A DNA stretch of 20,822 nt from Ferroglobus sp. GTDB taxonomy: Archaea > Halobacteriota > Archaeoglobi > Archaeoglobales > Archaeoglobaceae. Below the pieces are notes generated by a model. It had not been told where the DNA came from. It made no database searches and was given only the letters and a program-made list of their open reading frames with translations. This document shows positions 1 through 8,500 of this stretch, in pieces (position 1 is the first letter of the stretch; each line of letters starts with the position of its first letter). The translations under genes and the position numbers were made by a program. Location: NCBI GenBank assembly GCA_015523665.1, contig WAJX01000153.1:1-20822 (forward strand), in the 5' to 3' direction.

Positions 1-1
1 C

Positions 2-94
2 CTACTTAACTCGTTTTTTGAACCAGTTGATGTCAACGCTATATCAGTGCATAATGATGAGTTTATATATCTCAAGCTCTCTCTTTACAATTAA
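2..94 (+). CDS. possible 3' end of a gene entering from the left (partial)
   Basis: An open frame from the window edge ends at TAA 92-94 and gives about 30 residues of ordinary soluble-looking composition (ending KLSLYN). No start is visible because the frame is already open at base 2. The composition (mixed charged and hydrophobic residues, no low-complexity run) is more protein-like than the AT-rich DNA after it, which is the only support. I do not recognise a family. It may equally be a chance frame. Confidence 0.28.
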   Translation, partial: LLNSFFEPVDVNAISVHNDEFIYLKLSLYN

Positions 95-185
95 ATTCAA
101 GATTTTCAATAATGTATCTGTGAATTCTTTTAAGCTAAACCTTAAACTTTTATCTTCAAAACTTTTTCATCATTTTTCGCTTTAA

Positions 186-215
186 TCCACTAACACATAA
201 CTGAATTTTAGTGGA
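186..215. repeat. 8-bp inverted repeat (hairpin) overlapping a Shine-Dalgarno motif
   Basis: TCCACTAA at 186-193 is exactly complementary to TTAGTGGA at 208-215, with a 14-nt loop. The right arm overlaps GGAG (213-216), which sits 6 nt before an ATG at 223. If transcribed rightward the hairpin would bury that ribosome-binding site. It could instead be a mobile-element end or chance. Confidence 0.4.
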
Positions 216-222
216 GAAGAAC

Positions 223-390
223 ATGAAAGCTGTTATAACTTTCAGAATCAGTATGGCTTTTAGCTTTCTATATCTTATTTCCTCAAATATGCTAAGCATC
301 CTTAGCAATAATACCATGTTAGTCGTTTTGATTAACTACAAGTTATGTATGCATTGTTTCACCAAGAGTAGGTTTATGATCCATTTTTAA
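223..390 (+). CDS. possible small hydrophobic protein, 55 aa
   Basis: ATG at 223 follows GGAG with a 6-nt spacing and opens a 55-codon frame ending TAA 388-390. The product has a hydrophobic stretch around residues 11-38 that could be one membrane helix, and two cysteines in an LCMHC motif near residues 41-45. No family is recognised. The 1-530 region otherwise has no convincing gene. The good ribosome-binding site is the main argument for it. The short length and unremarkable codon content are the main arguments against. Confidence 0.22.
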   Translation: MKAVITFRISMAFSFLYLISSNMLSILSNNTMLVVLINYKLCMHCFTKSRFMIHF

Positions 391-490
391 CGAGTTTTAT
401 TGTTTTATGTTGATCTACTTCCATTGAGGTGTTTTTGCAACATCTCTTTTAATGGAGAGTCTTGATCATTCGTTGATAATTTGAAAGTGT

Positions 491-496
491 AAAAAA
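491..496 (-). terminator. oligo-T tract after the glycan cluster
   Basis: On the minus strand a run of six T (AAAAAA on the plus strand, 491-496) lies about 34 nt beyond the stop codon of the last gene of the minus-strand glycan cluster. Archaeal RNA polymerase stops at such tracts without needing a hairpin. In AT-rich DNA the match is weak evidence. Confidence 0.3.
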
Positions 497-530
497 GATT
501 AGTTATCATTCTGAACACACCTAAATCAAG

Positions 531-1487
531 TCATAATCTTTTCATAGCTTTCCATTCAACTTTTTTCCCGATTAAAAAATTCTTCAAAGCTAAGATCATA
601 GCTGTTTGTAGTATAAGTACATAGAATATAAATCCAAAATAAATTTCAAATCCCTTTAATTTTCTGTAAATTAATAGAGATGGGAGAGATAGTAGGACTA
701 TTGGAAGGAAGATGATTGGGAAGTATGTTAGAGTTAAAGCAGAAATCCAAGATGAGATAAACTTAACTCTTCCGGATTTTAATACATCTTTAGAATACTT
801 CCAAAGCTGTAACCCTCCGAAATACCATCTAATCCTTTGATTGAGAAAATCTTTCCAGTTTTTTGGAGACTGCTCAAAAATTTTTCCCTTACATAAAGTG
901 GCTTTATATCCCAAGCAGTACATTCTTGTTGCATAATCTGCATCTTCTGTTAGGATATCTTCATTTAGCCTATATCTATAAAGTAGATTTGCGTCTAAAA
1001 CTCCAATCAATCCATTGAACTGTTTAAATTCTGATATTTTCAAAAAAAAGTTTATCAATCTATATTCTATATCGATAACTTTTGAAATCAAGTTGTTTAC
1101 ATTATAAATATATCTTCTCGCTGAAACTATATATATCCCTCTTTTAAAATTACTTATAGCTTCATGAATAAAGTCTTGTGAAGGACGGGAATCTATATCA
1201 AATATAGCAACAAAATCGGGTTTAAAGCTTTTTAAATATTCTAATCCATCATTTATAGCTCCAGCCCTTTTTCCTCTATTTGTATTTCTCGATAAAACTT
1301 CTACCCCGAATCTCTTTAATTCCTTTATTCTCTCGTCGTTTTCATCTCCATCGAAAACGTATAGAATTCTTTTTTTAAAATTCTCAAAATTTAGAGATGT
1401 TAGGTGTTTAGCACTCTCTACAATTATTTCTTTAGGCTCGTAAATTGAAACGGGAACTATAATTGCAATTCTCAATTCGTCTTTCAT
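531..1487 (-). CDS. processive-type family 2 membrane glycosyltransferase
   Basis: This is a 318-residue GT2 enzyme expected to transfer sugars from a nucleotide-sugar donor at the inner face of the membrane. Visible motifs are a substrate-binding FDGDEN (45-50), the metal-binding DID (97-99, in FDIDSRP), the TED general-base motif (180-182) and QRIRW (217-221). This set is typical of cellulose/hyaluronan/chitin-synthase-like GT2 proteins. Two hydrophobic segments follow at about 243-273 and 281-302. The frame is open up to 1574, but ATG 1487 is preferred: it starts the conserved Rossmann strand and lies 2 nt after the upstream gene's stop, whereas the longer version would overlap that gene by 85 bp. 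It is the last gene of a tight four-gene cluster. Donor and acceptor cannot be read from sequence. Confidence 0.88.
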   Translation of the reverse strand: MKDELRIAIIVPVSIYEPKEIIVESAKHLTSLNFENFKKRILYVFDGDENDERIKELKRFGVEVLSRNTNRGKRAGAINDGLEYLKSFKPDFVAIFDIDSRPSQDFIHEAISNFKRGIYIVSARRYIYNVNNLISKVIDIEYRLINFFLKISEFKQFNGLIGVLDANLLYRYRLNEDILTEDADYATRMYCLGYKATLCKGKIFEQSPKNWKDFLNQRIRWYFGGLQLWKYSKDVLKSGRVKFISSWISALTLTYFPIIFLPIVLLSLPSLLIYRKLKGFEIYFGFIFYVLILQTAMILALKNFLIGKKVEWKAMKRL

Positions 1488-1489
1488 AC

Positions 1490-2485
1490 TTATCCCAACT
1501 TGTTCGTGTTGAATAATCTGAATGTTACAAAAAACCCAAATAGTAAGTTCGTATAATATGTTACAACCCTCCATATCGCAACTAACACTCCCAATACACT
1601 TTTAGGAACGAAGTTTGAATATAGATACGCCATACTAACCTCAGCTATACCACTACTTCCTGGTGTTAATGGGATGAGAGATACTACAACTATTATGAGT
1701 TGAGATGTGATCGATAAAAGAAAATGTGGTTCATTTTTCATTGCGAGAAGTATATATGATGGGATGAGAAAACCGATAATCCACATTAAAACTGTAATAA
1801 AGACTATTAAAGAGGATCTTCCGATCTCAACTTTAGAAAACTCTATTAAAGCCATTCTAAAGCTTTCAGCCTCTTTTATCAATTTCCCAGTTATGGAGTC
1901 CCCTCTTTCTCCTATGAATTTTTTCAAAAATTTTTTATTGAAATATATAATTAAGGTTTTTATCTTTTTTGGATCTTTAAACAAAGCGTATATCATTGTA
2001 ATAAAAAGAATTAGGAAAGCGGAGAAAAGAGTTGCAACCTTCAAACCAAATCCAACTGCAAAATCTGTAAATATTAAGAAAATCGGAAGAGCTATAGCAA
2101 AGAATATCGCATCTAAAAGCCTTTCTATTAAGACTACCGCTGTGGAAAGTCCATAACTACCGCATTTGCTACCTATAAGTTTAGCCCTTACAGGCTCACC
2201 GCCAGCAGATGAAGGCGTTATCGCTGCGAAAAACATGCTTGAAAGTGTAGTCTCTAACGAAAATAGAAAGCTCAATTTCTTGCCAAGAGATTCAGTTATC
2301 ATCTTCAGCCTGAAAGCCCATAAAAACCAGAATGAAATCTGATGAATTAAAGCTAGTAAAATGAAAAAAGGGTTAAGTTTTACAACATCTACAATTGAGA
2401 AGCTAACCTTTGTAATTTTAAAGATCAAAAAAATTGTAACTGCGCTTATCAATATAGCAATACCTGATTTCATTTCATTTCTCAT
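1490..2485 (-). CDS. LPG-synthase-like / UPF0104 membrane protein (flippase-like)
   Basis: This is a 331-residue polytopic membrane protein with roughly seven or eight hydrophobic segments. It carries the family signatures TPSSAGGEP (90-98) and PLTPGSSGIAE (272-282) of the lysylphosphatidylglycerol-synthase transmembrane / UPF0104 family (PF03706). Members without the soluble LPG-synthase domain are often found beside glycosyltransferases and are proposed to handle or flip lipid-linked sugars. In Haloferax AglD a related membrane region is fused to a GT2 domain. The start at 2485 has GGTG 5 nt upstream. An ATG four codons downstream is possible. The gene overlaps the end of the preceding GT2 gene by 11 bp and is followed 2 nt later by the next GT2, so the three are probably translated together. 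Exact substrate unknown. Confidence 0.85.
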   Translation of the reverse strand: MRNEMKSGIAILISAVTIFLIFKITKVSFSIVDVVKLNPFFILLALIHQISFWFLWAFRLKMITESLGKKLSFLFSLETTLSSMFFAAITPSSAGGEPVRAKLIGSKCGSYGLSTAVVLIERLLDAIFFAIALPIFLIFTDFAVGFGLKVATLFSAFLILFITMIYALFKDPKKIKTLIIYFNKKFLKKFIGERGDSITGKLIKEAESFRMALIEFSKVEIGRSSLIVFITVLMWIIGFLIPSYILLAMKNEPHFLLSITSQLIIVVVSLIPLTPGSSGIAEVSMAYLYSNFVPKSVLGVLVAIWRVVTYYTNLLFGFFVTFRLFNTNKLG

Positions 2486-3455
2486 ATGACCACCTTAAAT
2501 AGTGGATTAAAGCATAGATTGAATAGATGGAATGTATGAGCAATCCAATAAAAGGCGTAAAGAAATAGATATATTTTGGTTTTTCAATGTAATCTTTACT
2601 TCTAATGAAAATAACTATTGAGAGAGTGAAGAGAAAAAGCAGGTAGAGTAGTAGGAGATGGGTATAGTTGATAATTGTAAGTGATAATAACACTATTAAA
2701 AAAAGAAATATTGAAGACCAGCCAATAACATCGTATGGCTTGAAATTAACAATTTTAAGGGCTTGAGCTACTCCTTTAGCTCTATTTATTTGCCATCTAT
2801 GAACGTCTTTAATACTTTCGGGGAGTGAAACAATAACAAAAGAGTTAGCGATGCAACTCTTTATCTTAATCTTATTTTTAATGAGTTTTTTAATTAGAGC
2901 CAAACTAAAACCGTAATCATCGGCTCTTATACTCTCAGGATAACTTACAACTCTATAGATCTCTGTCCTCTCTCCTTTATTATTACCAGGAATATGAACT
3001 CTATAAATCCTAGGAAAGATGAGATGTATTGCATGATACCATGCAAAAGCATGAGCGAAAAAACCCCCTCTAACTTTTGGTATTCCTCCAACTAAGTCAC
3101 AATCTTCAAGTTTTTCTAACATCTTTTCAACATAACTCTTATCATATACATTTTCTGAATCTCCCCATATGATAAATTTATAACCTTTTTTTAAAGCATA
3201 TTCGCAAGCCTCTCTCCTAGCGAATCCTGTTCCACCTATAACATTCTGAACTTTAAAATAGATTCCACTATATCTCTTTGAAAATCTCATTGCTACATCT
3301 CTGGAGTTATCTTTTGAGCCTCCGTCTAAAATGAGGATATCAAAATCTTTAGATAATTTTGCAGTTTGTGATAAAAGTGATGTTATACATCTTTCAAGTT
3401 TCTCTGCATTATCCTTGTTGAGTATTACAAGTAAAGCTTTACCCATTTCACTCAT
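2475..3455 (-). CDS. family 2 glycosyltransferase with C-terminal membrane helices
   Basis: The N-terminal 230 residues of this 326-residue protein are a GT-A domain with LILDGGSKDNS (41-51) as the nucleotide-binding signature, IIWGDSEN (95-102) at the DXD position, RADDYGFSL (177-185) and an HRWQINRAKG segment (219-228). Three hydrophobic segments follow at about 243-263, 266-285 and 297-319. The metal motif is unusual, reading D-S-E rather than D-x-D. An alternative start three codons in (ATG 3446) cannot be excluded. It lies 20 bp downstream of the flavoprotein gene and overlaps the flippase-like gene by 11 bp, so it is probably part of the same glycan pathway. Donor and acceptor unknown. 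Confidence 0.85.
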   Translation of the reverse strand: MSEMGKALLVILNKDNAEKLERCITSLLSQTAKLSKDFDILILDGGSKDNSRDVAMRFSKRYSGIYFKVQNVIGGTGFARREACEYALKKGYKFIIWGDSENVYDKSYVEKMLEKLEDCDLVGGIPKVRGGFFAHAFAWYHAIHLIFPRIYRVHIPGNNKGERTEIYRVVSYPESIRADDYGFSLALIKKLIKNKIKIKSCIANSFVIVSLPESIKDVHRWQINRAKGVAQALKIVNFKPYDVIGWSSIFLFLIVLLSLTIINYTHLLLLYLLFLFTLSIVIFIRSKDYIEKPKYIYFFTPFIGLLIHSIYSIYALIHYLRWSYEK

Positions 3456-3475
3456 TTTTAATCGCTTACCCTTTA

Positions 3476-4870
3476 TTACGGCAAATCTTTTGCTCTTATA
3501 ATTTTTATAACTATATCCTCTTCATCTTTACATCTATTTCCACTTTCTCCTCTATCCTTACTCCCACTTCTTCTTGCAATTCTTTCATTAGTGTCTTGGA
3601 CTCTTTTAATCACCTCCGCAAGCTTTTTTGATTTTTCCCACACTCCATCCATGTTAAGATAGTCCCAACCTCCAAATCTCCCATGAGGGATAACTTTTCT
3701 CTCGATTAGGAAGTCTTTAAGCTTTTTAACAGCCTTACTGCATTTATGGTCATAAACCACATAAGCATATTTCCATTCCCAACTTTTATCCACAACAACA
3801 TCAAAATCGAAGCCCATCTCATAAAGTCCATCTATGACTTTTTCAATCGGATCTCTTATCTTTTCATCAGCTTTATGAGATATCTCGGCTATAACACTGG
3901 CATATCCTTCTGGACTCATAAAAGGACTGTAATTACTGAGAAAAGCTAATCTATGAAATATTATCTCTTTATTTGGCACGTAAATCCAGTGAAAATCTGG
4001 GATTTCTCCTTTTATTCCCAGTCCAACAACAGTTAAAGAATTCACTTCTAATTTGTTGGCCTCTCTCCTAATCTCTTTTGAATCATCAAACGCTAATGCA
4101 ATTTCATGCAAAGGAGCTGTTGAAATGACAAATTCATATTCTTTCTCAACTTTTTTAGTTTTTATAATAACACGATCCTCATCACTTTCGATTCTTTTTA
4201 CTTTTTGTGAGAGGTTAATTTTTGCGTTTATGTTATCATTTAACCTTCTTATTAGCGTCTCTATTCCTCCTTTAAGGGGATAATAAAATCTAAGCTGATG
4301 TTTATAACCTTCTGTTGGTATACCAACACAGGATTTTAATATATCTACGATTGGTGGGTTTGGTACTCTATTCTTAACCCATTCTAAAGAGATATCTGCG
4401 AGATCTCTCCCCCAGAGTTTCTCGTTATAAGGTTTAAGATATCTTTCAGTAATCTCTTTTCCAAAAACAGCATAAAACCATTCAAGCAAATTCTCTGGAG
4501 GTTTCCTTTCTTTTTTGATTAAATTCTCTACAAAATCCCAAAGGATTTTAAATCTCTCACTCTCTGGGAGCATGTAAATTCCATTCTCAAACGGATACTT
4601 TACATACTTCCCCTCATAATAGATGTATGTTCTTCTTAAATGCATAACAACATTACCGGTTATTTCTATCATCTCTCTTAGAATTTTTCCATTGTTTGAA
4701 AATATTATATGGGATCCACCGGAATCAAATGTAAAGCCATCTATAACCTCACTTTTCATCAGACCCCCAAGTCTTTTCTCAGCTTCGAATATCTCAGCTT
4801 TAATCTTAGAATTTTCAAGAAAATATGAAAGAGATAAACCTGCAAGACCTCCACCGATTATCGCTATCAT
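3476..4870 (-). CDS. FAD-dependent UDP-galactopyranose-mutase / protoporphyrinogen-oxidase-like flavoprotein
   Basis: The N terminus has the dinucleotide-binding motif IIGGGLAGLS (4-13), an acidic strand end (EAEKRLGG, 29-36) and the FAD contact DSGGSHII (49-56). KPYNEKLWGRDL (146-157) and the closing GRFGGWDYLNMD (397-408) fit the archaeal family often labelled protoporphyrinogen oxidase or amine oxidase but related to UDP-galactopyranose mutase. The next genes downstream on the same strand are glycosyltransferases, so a sugar-nucleotide mutase or sugar-modifying role is more likely than heme synthesis. Residues after about 422 form a charged, low-complexity tail beyond the normal end. ATG 4870 has no Shine-Dalgarno, but a TATA-like box ends 24 nt upstream, which fits a leaderless transcript starting the cluster. 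Confidence 0.8.
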   Translation of the reverse strand: MIAIIGGGLAGLSLSYFLENSKIKAEIFEAEKRLGGLMKSEVIDGFTFDSGGSHIIFSNNGKILREMIEITGNVVMHLRRTYIYYEGKYVKYPFENGIYMLPESERFKILWDFVENLIKKERKPPENLLEWFYAVFGKEITERYLKPYNEKLWGRDLADISLEWVKNRVPNPPIVDILKSCVGIPTEGYKHQLRFYYPLKGGIETLIRRLNDNINAKINLSQKVKRIESDEDRVIIKTKKVEKEYEFVISTAPLHEIALAFDDSKEIRREANKLEVNSLTVVGLGIKGEIPDFHWIYVPNKEIIFHRLAFLSNYSPFMSPEGYASVIAEISHKADEKIRDPIEKVIDGLYEMGFDFDVVVDKSWEWKYAYVVYDHKCSKAVKKLKDFLIERKVIPHGRFGGWDYLNMDGVWEKSKKLAEVIKRVQDTNERIARRSGSKDRGESGNRCKDEEDIVIKIIRAKDLP

Positions 4871-4894
4871 GCTAATTCAAAAATATTAAAGGAG

Positions 4895-4902
4895 TATTTA
4901 AA
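4895..4902 (-). promoter_or_regulatory. TATA-like box for the flavoprotein/glycan cluster
   Basis: Minus-strand TTTAAATA lies 24 nt upstream of ATG 4870, the distance expected if transcription starts at the start codon. It sits inside the last codons of mptE, so the glycan cluster may have its own promoter separate from ileS-mptE. Confidence 0.42.
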
Positions 4903-5506
4903 TCAAACCCTCTTTCCTCAAAATCTTCTCAGCCCATTTCAGTTTTTTTCCTTTAACACCTTCTCCTTTAAATTCGAATCCATGAAGAATAATTTTCCTC
5001 GCTCCAAGCTCTTTTGCCATAATTGCTGCTCTATCTCCATCTGTAAATCCTCCAAAGTTGTAGACTCTGTTAAACGGGATAGATTGTGTTGTTGCGACAA
5101 ATCTTGGAATATATGGAACAATTTTTTTTATTCTTTCGGCATTATCTCCATGTGCATGGAGGACTAGGATACATCCCTTCCTATTTAAATCAAGAAGGAT
5201 ATCTAAATCTTCTTCCATATCTGTAACGTGGATGTTTGGGATTTTATCGCTCAATTCTATCCATTTAAGAATAGCTTTTCCGGCAGTTATGATTACATCC
5301 ACCTCTACATCAATCTCACTCTTTACAGCTCCTCCAATTATAACGACAACTCTATCTTTTACTATTTTCTCAATTACTTCCTTATCAAGAAGTTTCCCCT
5401 TTCCAAGATCATGAATGAGTTTTGCTGAATTTTCGTCAGCTTCTCTCACAAAGTTAAAATCCGAGAGAATCTTTTCATAAACCTTTAACCATTCATCAAG
5501 CCTCAT
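4898..5506 (-). CDS. mptE: 6-hydroxymethyl-7,8-dihydropterin pyrophosphokinase (MptE)
   Basis: This 202-residue protein matches the archaeal MptE family (DUF115, MJ1634 type). That enzyme activates 6-hydroxymethyl-dihydropterin with ATP during tetrahydromethanopterin (and folate-like pterin) synthesis in the cytoplasm and replaces bacterial FolK. Visible family signatures are VVVIIGGAVKSE (53-64), HVTDMEED (93-100), HAHGDN (117-122) and GGFTDGDRA (152-160). The acidic and histidine residues in these blocks are those expected to bind metal and ATP. It starts 16 bp after the end of ileS and is probably cotranscribed with it. It implies that the organism uses a methanopterin-type C1 carrier. Confidence 0.87.
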   Translation of the reverse strand: MRLDEWLKVYEKILSDFNFVREADENSAKLIHDLGKGKLLDKEVIEKIVKDRVVVIIGGAVKSEIDVEVDVIITAGKAILKWIELSDKIPNIHVTDMEEDLDILLDLNRKGCILVLHAHGDNAERIKKIVPYIPRFVATTQSIPFNRVYNFGGFTDGDRAAIMAKELGARKIILHGFEFKGEGVKGKKLKWAEKILRKEGLI

Positions 5507-5518
5507 TCATCTCATAGC

Positions 5519-5546
5519 CTCTTTATACCAATCTCTTTATACCAAT
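5519..5546. repeat. 14-bp perfect tandem duplication across the ileS stop codon
   Basis: CTCTTTATACCAAT occurs twice back to back at 5519-5532 and 5533-5546. Read on the minus strand it covers the last codons and stop of ileS. Removing one copy would give a protein ending KRL with a TGA at 5514-5512. With both copies the protein ends KRLV and stops at TAA 5525-5523. Confidence 0.93.
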
Positions 5547-8500
5547 AGAAACTTTAACGTTCTCAATTTCCCATTCCTTTACATATCCTTCTGCGTAACC
5601 GAATTCAAGATTTCTGGCTCTCGTCTCTGTTTTTATATAATCAAGAAATCCTTTGATGAGATTTTCATCCATAACGATTGAAACATCGATATACTCTTCT
5701 ACATCAAGATCTAATTCTTTTCTCATTTCTTGAATTCTCCTAACTAACTCTCTGGCAAAAGCTTCTCTCTTTAATTCTTCATCAATCCTTGTATTCAGGT
5801 AAACTACTCCTTTTGAAAATTCTGAATAGCTGTAATTTGGAGGAATAATGTATTCGATTAACAGTGATGATTTATCAATTCTAACTCCATTGAACTCAAC
5901 GTAGCCGTTCTCAACAATCTTCTTCAAATCTTCTTGGTTTAAGCTTTCGAGATAACTCGAAAAATCCTTAATTTTTTCTTTTAAAATTGGTCCTAACTTT
6001 TTAAAATCTGGTTTAATGTTAATCTTCTTTTCAAAGCTTTTTACAACTTTAACATCTTTCACATTACACTGTGCCAATAAGACATCTTTGAGATTTTCCA
6101 CAGCTTTTCTTACCTCTTCTCCTCCTTCGACGATCAGCTCTCTTAACGGCCACCTTAACTTAATCTTAGATTTTTGTCTTGCGTTATAGCAAGCTTCACT
6201 TACATCTCTTATTATCTCCATATCTCTTTCGAGCATCTCATCTATAAATTCTTCTTCAACCTCTGGATAGTTTTCCATGAATATGGAATCCTTTCCTTCT
6301 TTAAACTTTTTTACAAAGTTTTGATATATATATTCAGCTATGAAAGGGGCAAAGGGGGCTATTATCCTAATTCCTTTATCTATAACTCTGAACATAACAG
6401 CGTAGGCGGAGATTTTTGAAGGGGAGTCTTTCTCTTCCCACACTTTTCTCCTAGATAATTGAATATACCACCTACTAAAATCCTCAGCCATAAACTCTAT
6501 AAACCTTCTCACAACAATATGCAACTGGTAATTCTCCATAGCATCGTTTGCAACCTTGCAAAGGTTTTCAAGTCTTGATAGAATCCATCTATCCTCTATA
6601 CTTAGATTTAACTCCTTTACATCTACCTCCTTAAATTTATCAAGGCTCATGTATGTGTGAGCAAATCTAACAACATTCCAAAAAACATTCAAGAATCTTA
6701 AGAAGTTATTTGCTTCATCCCAACTGAACTTTAAATCTTCCCATAGAGCTGAAGAGAGTGTATAGAGTCTAAACGCATCAACCCCTATCTTTTCAATCAC
6801 ATCTTCTGGTTCAACGACATTTCCAAGACTCTTACTCATTTTTCTTCCAAATTCATCTAAAGTAAAGCCATGCATGAGGACAGTTTTATAGGGGGCTTTT
6901 TCAAAGGCAATTATACTGGCTCCAAGTTGGGAATAAAACCACCCTCTTGTTTGATCATGTCCTTCTGTTATAAAATCTGCTGGCCAAAGATTTTTGAAAT
7001 CCTCCTTTTTTAGTGGATAAGCTATACTCCCCCAACTTGCAACTCCGCTATCGAACCAGACATCAAATACATCTGGAACTCTCTTCATCTTCTTTCCACA
7101 TTTACACTTGAATTCAATCTCATCTATTTTAGGTCTATGCAAATCGAGATCACTCTTCCAATCAATCTCGTTTATATCTCCTAAAACCTTCATCTCTCCA
7201 CATTCGCATTCCCATACTGGGATTGGAATTCCCCAATATCGTTGTCTACTTATACACCAATCCTTAGCATTGCTGACCCAATCTTTAAATCTGGCATAAC
7301 CTGCCCATTCTGGAATCCATACAACCTTGTCTATTTCGTTCATCATAGCTTCCTTTAACTTGCTGATTTTCAAAAACCACTGTTCTGTTGCTCTGTAAAT
7401 TATAGGAGTTTTACATCTCCAACAATGTCCATAACGATGGGTTATCTTTTCTTCAGCAATCAAAAGACCTTTTCTTTTTAAGTCTTCTATTATGATTTTA
7501 TTTGCATCAAATACGTTTATACCTCTATATTTCCCAGCTTTATCGTTGTAAACTCCTTTATCATCAACTGGGTTAAATATCTTAATTCCGTATTTCATTC
7601 CCAATTCATAGTCCTCAAGTCCATGTGCTGTGGCTATATGAACACAACCAGTGTTTTCAGCAGACACAAAATCGGCCATGTAGATTTTGTGGATATAATT
7701 TCTTTGTTCAGGAACTTCATCTGCTAATGGATGTTCATATTCAATTCCAACTAAATCCTCACCAAGCTTAGTTTCAACAATTTCCCATATCTCATATCTT
7801 CCTTTCTTAAGAACTCCATCAACTAATTCCTTTGCTATTATTAGATATTCTATCCTATCATCTTTCATCGCCTTTACTATAGCATACTCAAGAGATGGAT
7901 GCACAGCAACAGCCATATTAGCTGGAAGAGTCCAAGGTGTTGTTGTCCATATAACTATGTAGGTTGATTTCTCTCCTTTTACGGGGAATTTTACATAAAT
8001 GGAAGGGTCTGTTTTATCAGCGTATTCAACCTCTGCATCAGCTAATGCAGTTTCACATCTTGGACACCAGTTTACAACCATCTTCTTCCTCTCAAGCAGA
8101 CCTTTTTCGCTTGCTTTTTTTATTGTCCACCATGCAGAGTTTATATATTCAGCTTTGACAGTCATATATGGGTTGTCCCAATCCATCCAAACTCCAAGTC
8201 TTTTAAACTGTTTTGTCATGGCATCTTTATTTTTTAAAGCATATTCCATACATCTTGAGACAAATCTATCAATTCCAAACTCTTCGATCTCCTTTTTTTC
8301 CTTAATTCCTAATTCTTGCTCAACCTTAACCTCTATAGGCAATCCATGCATATCCCATCCAGGCTTGTCAGTAACTTTAAAGCCCTTCATTCTTTTATAT
8401 CTTAAAATTGTGTCTTTTATCACCTTATTCCAAGCAGTGCCGAGGTGAATTCTACCAGTTGTGTATGGAGGACCGTCAACAAAGAAAAAATACTCATTTC

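Noticed and set aside
53..60. C-box-like AATGATGA that might start a C/D box sRNA (a second one lies near 17402)
   Set aside because: No CTGA D or D' boxes occur at a suitable distance in either case.
157..166. Chance that the flavin/Fe-S or glycan genes form a defence island
   Set aside because: No nuclease, toxin, reverse transcriptase or effector-type genes flank them, and the HerA-family gene lacks a defence partner such as a SIR2 or nuclease gene.
421..455. CCATT...AATGG flanks that could be inverted repeat ends
   Set aside because: Only five bases pair before the symmetry breaks; not enough for a mobile-element end.
1707..2156. 149-codon plus-strand open frame opposite the UPF0104 membrane gene
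   Set aside because: It lies wholly antisense to a gene with clear family motifs and has no recognisable domain or upstream signal.
7999..8448. 149-codon plus-strand open frame inside ileS
   Set aside because: It is antisense to the conserved N-terminal half of IleRS and its composition follows the complementary codons.
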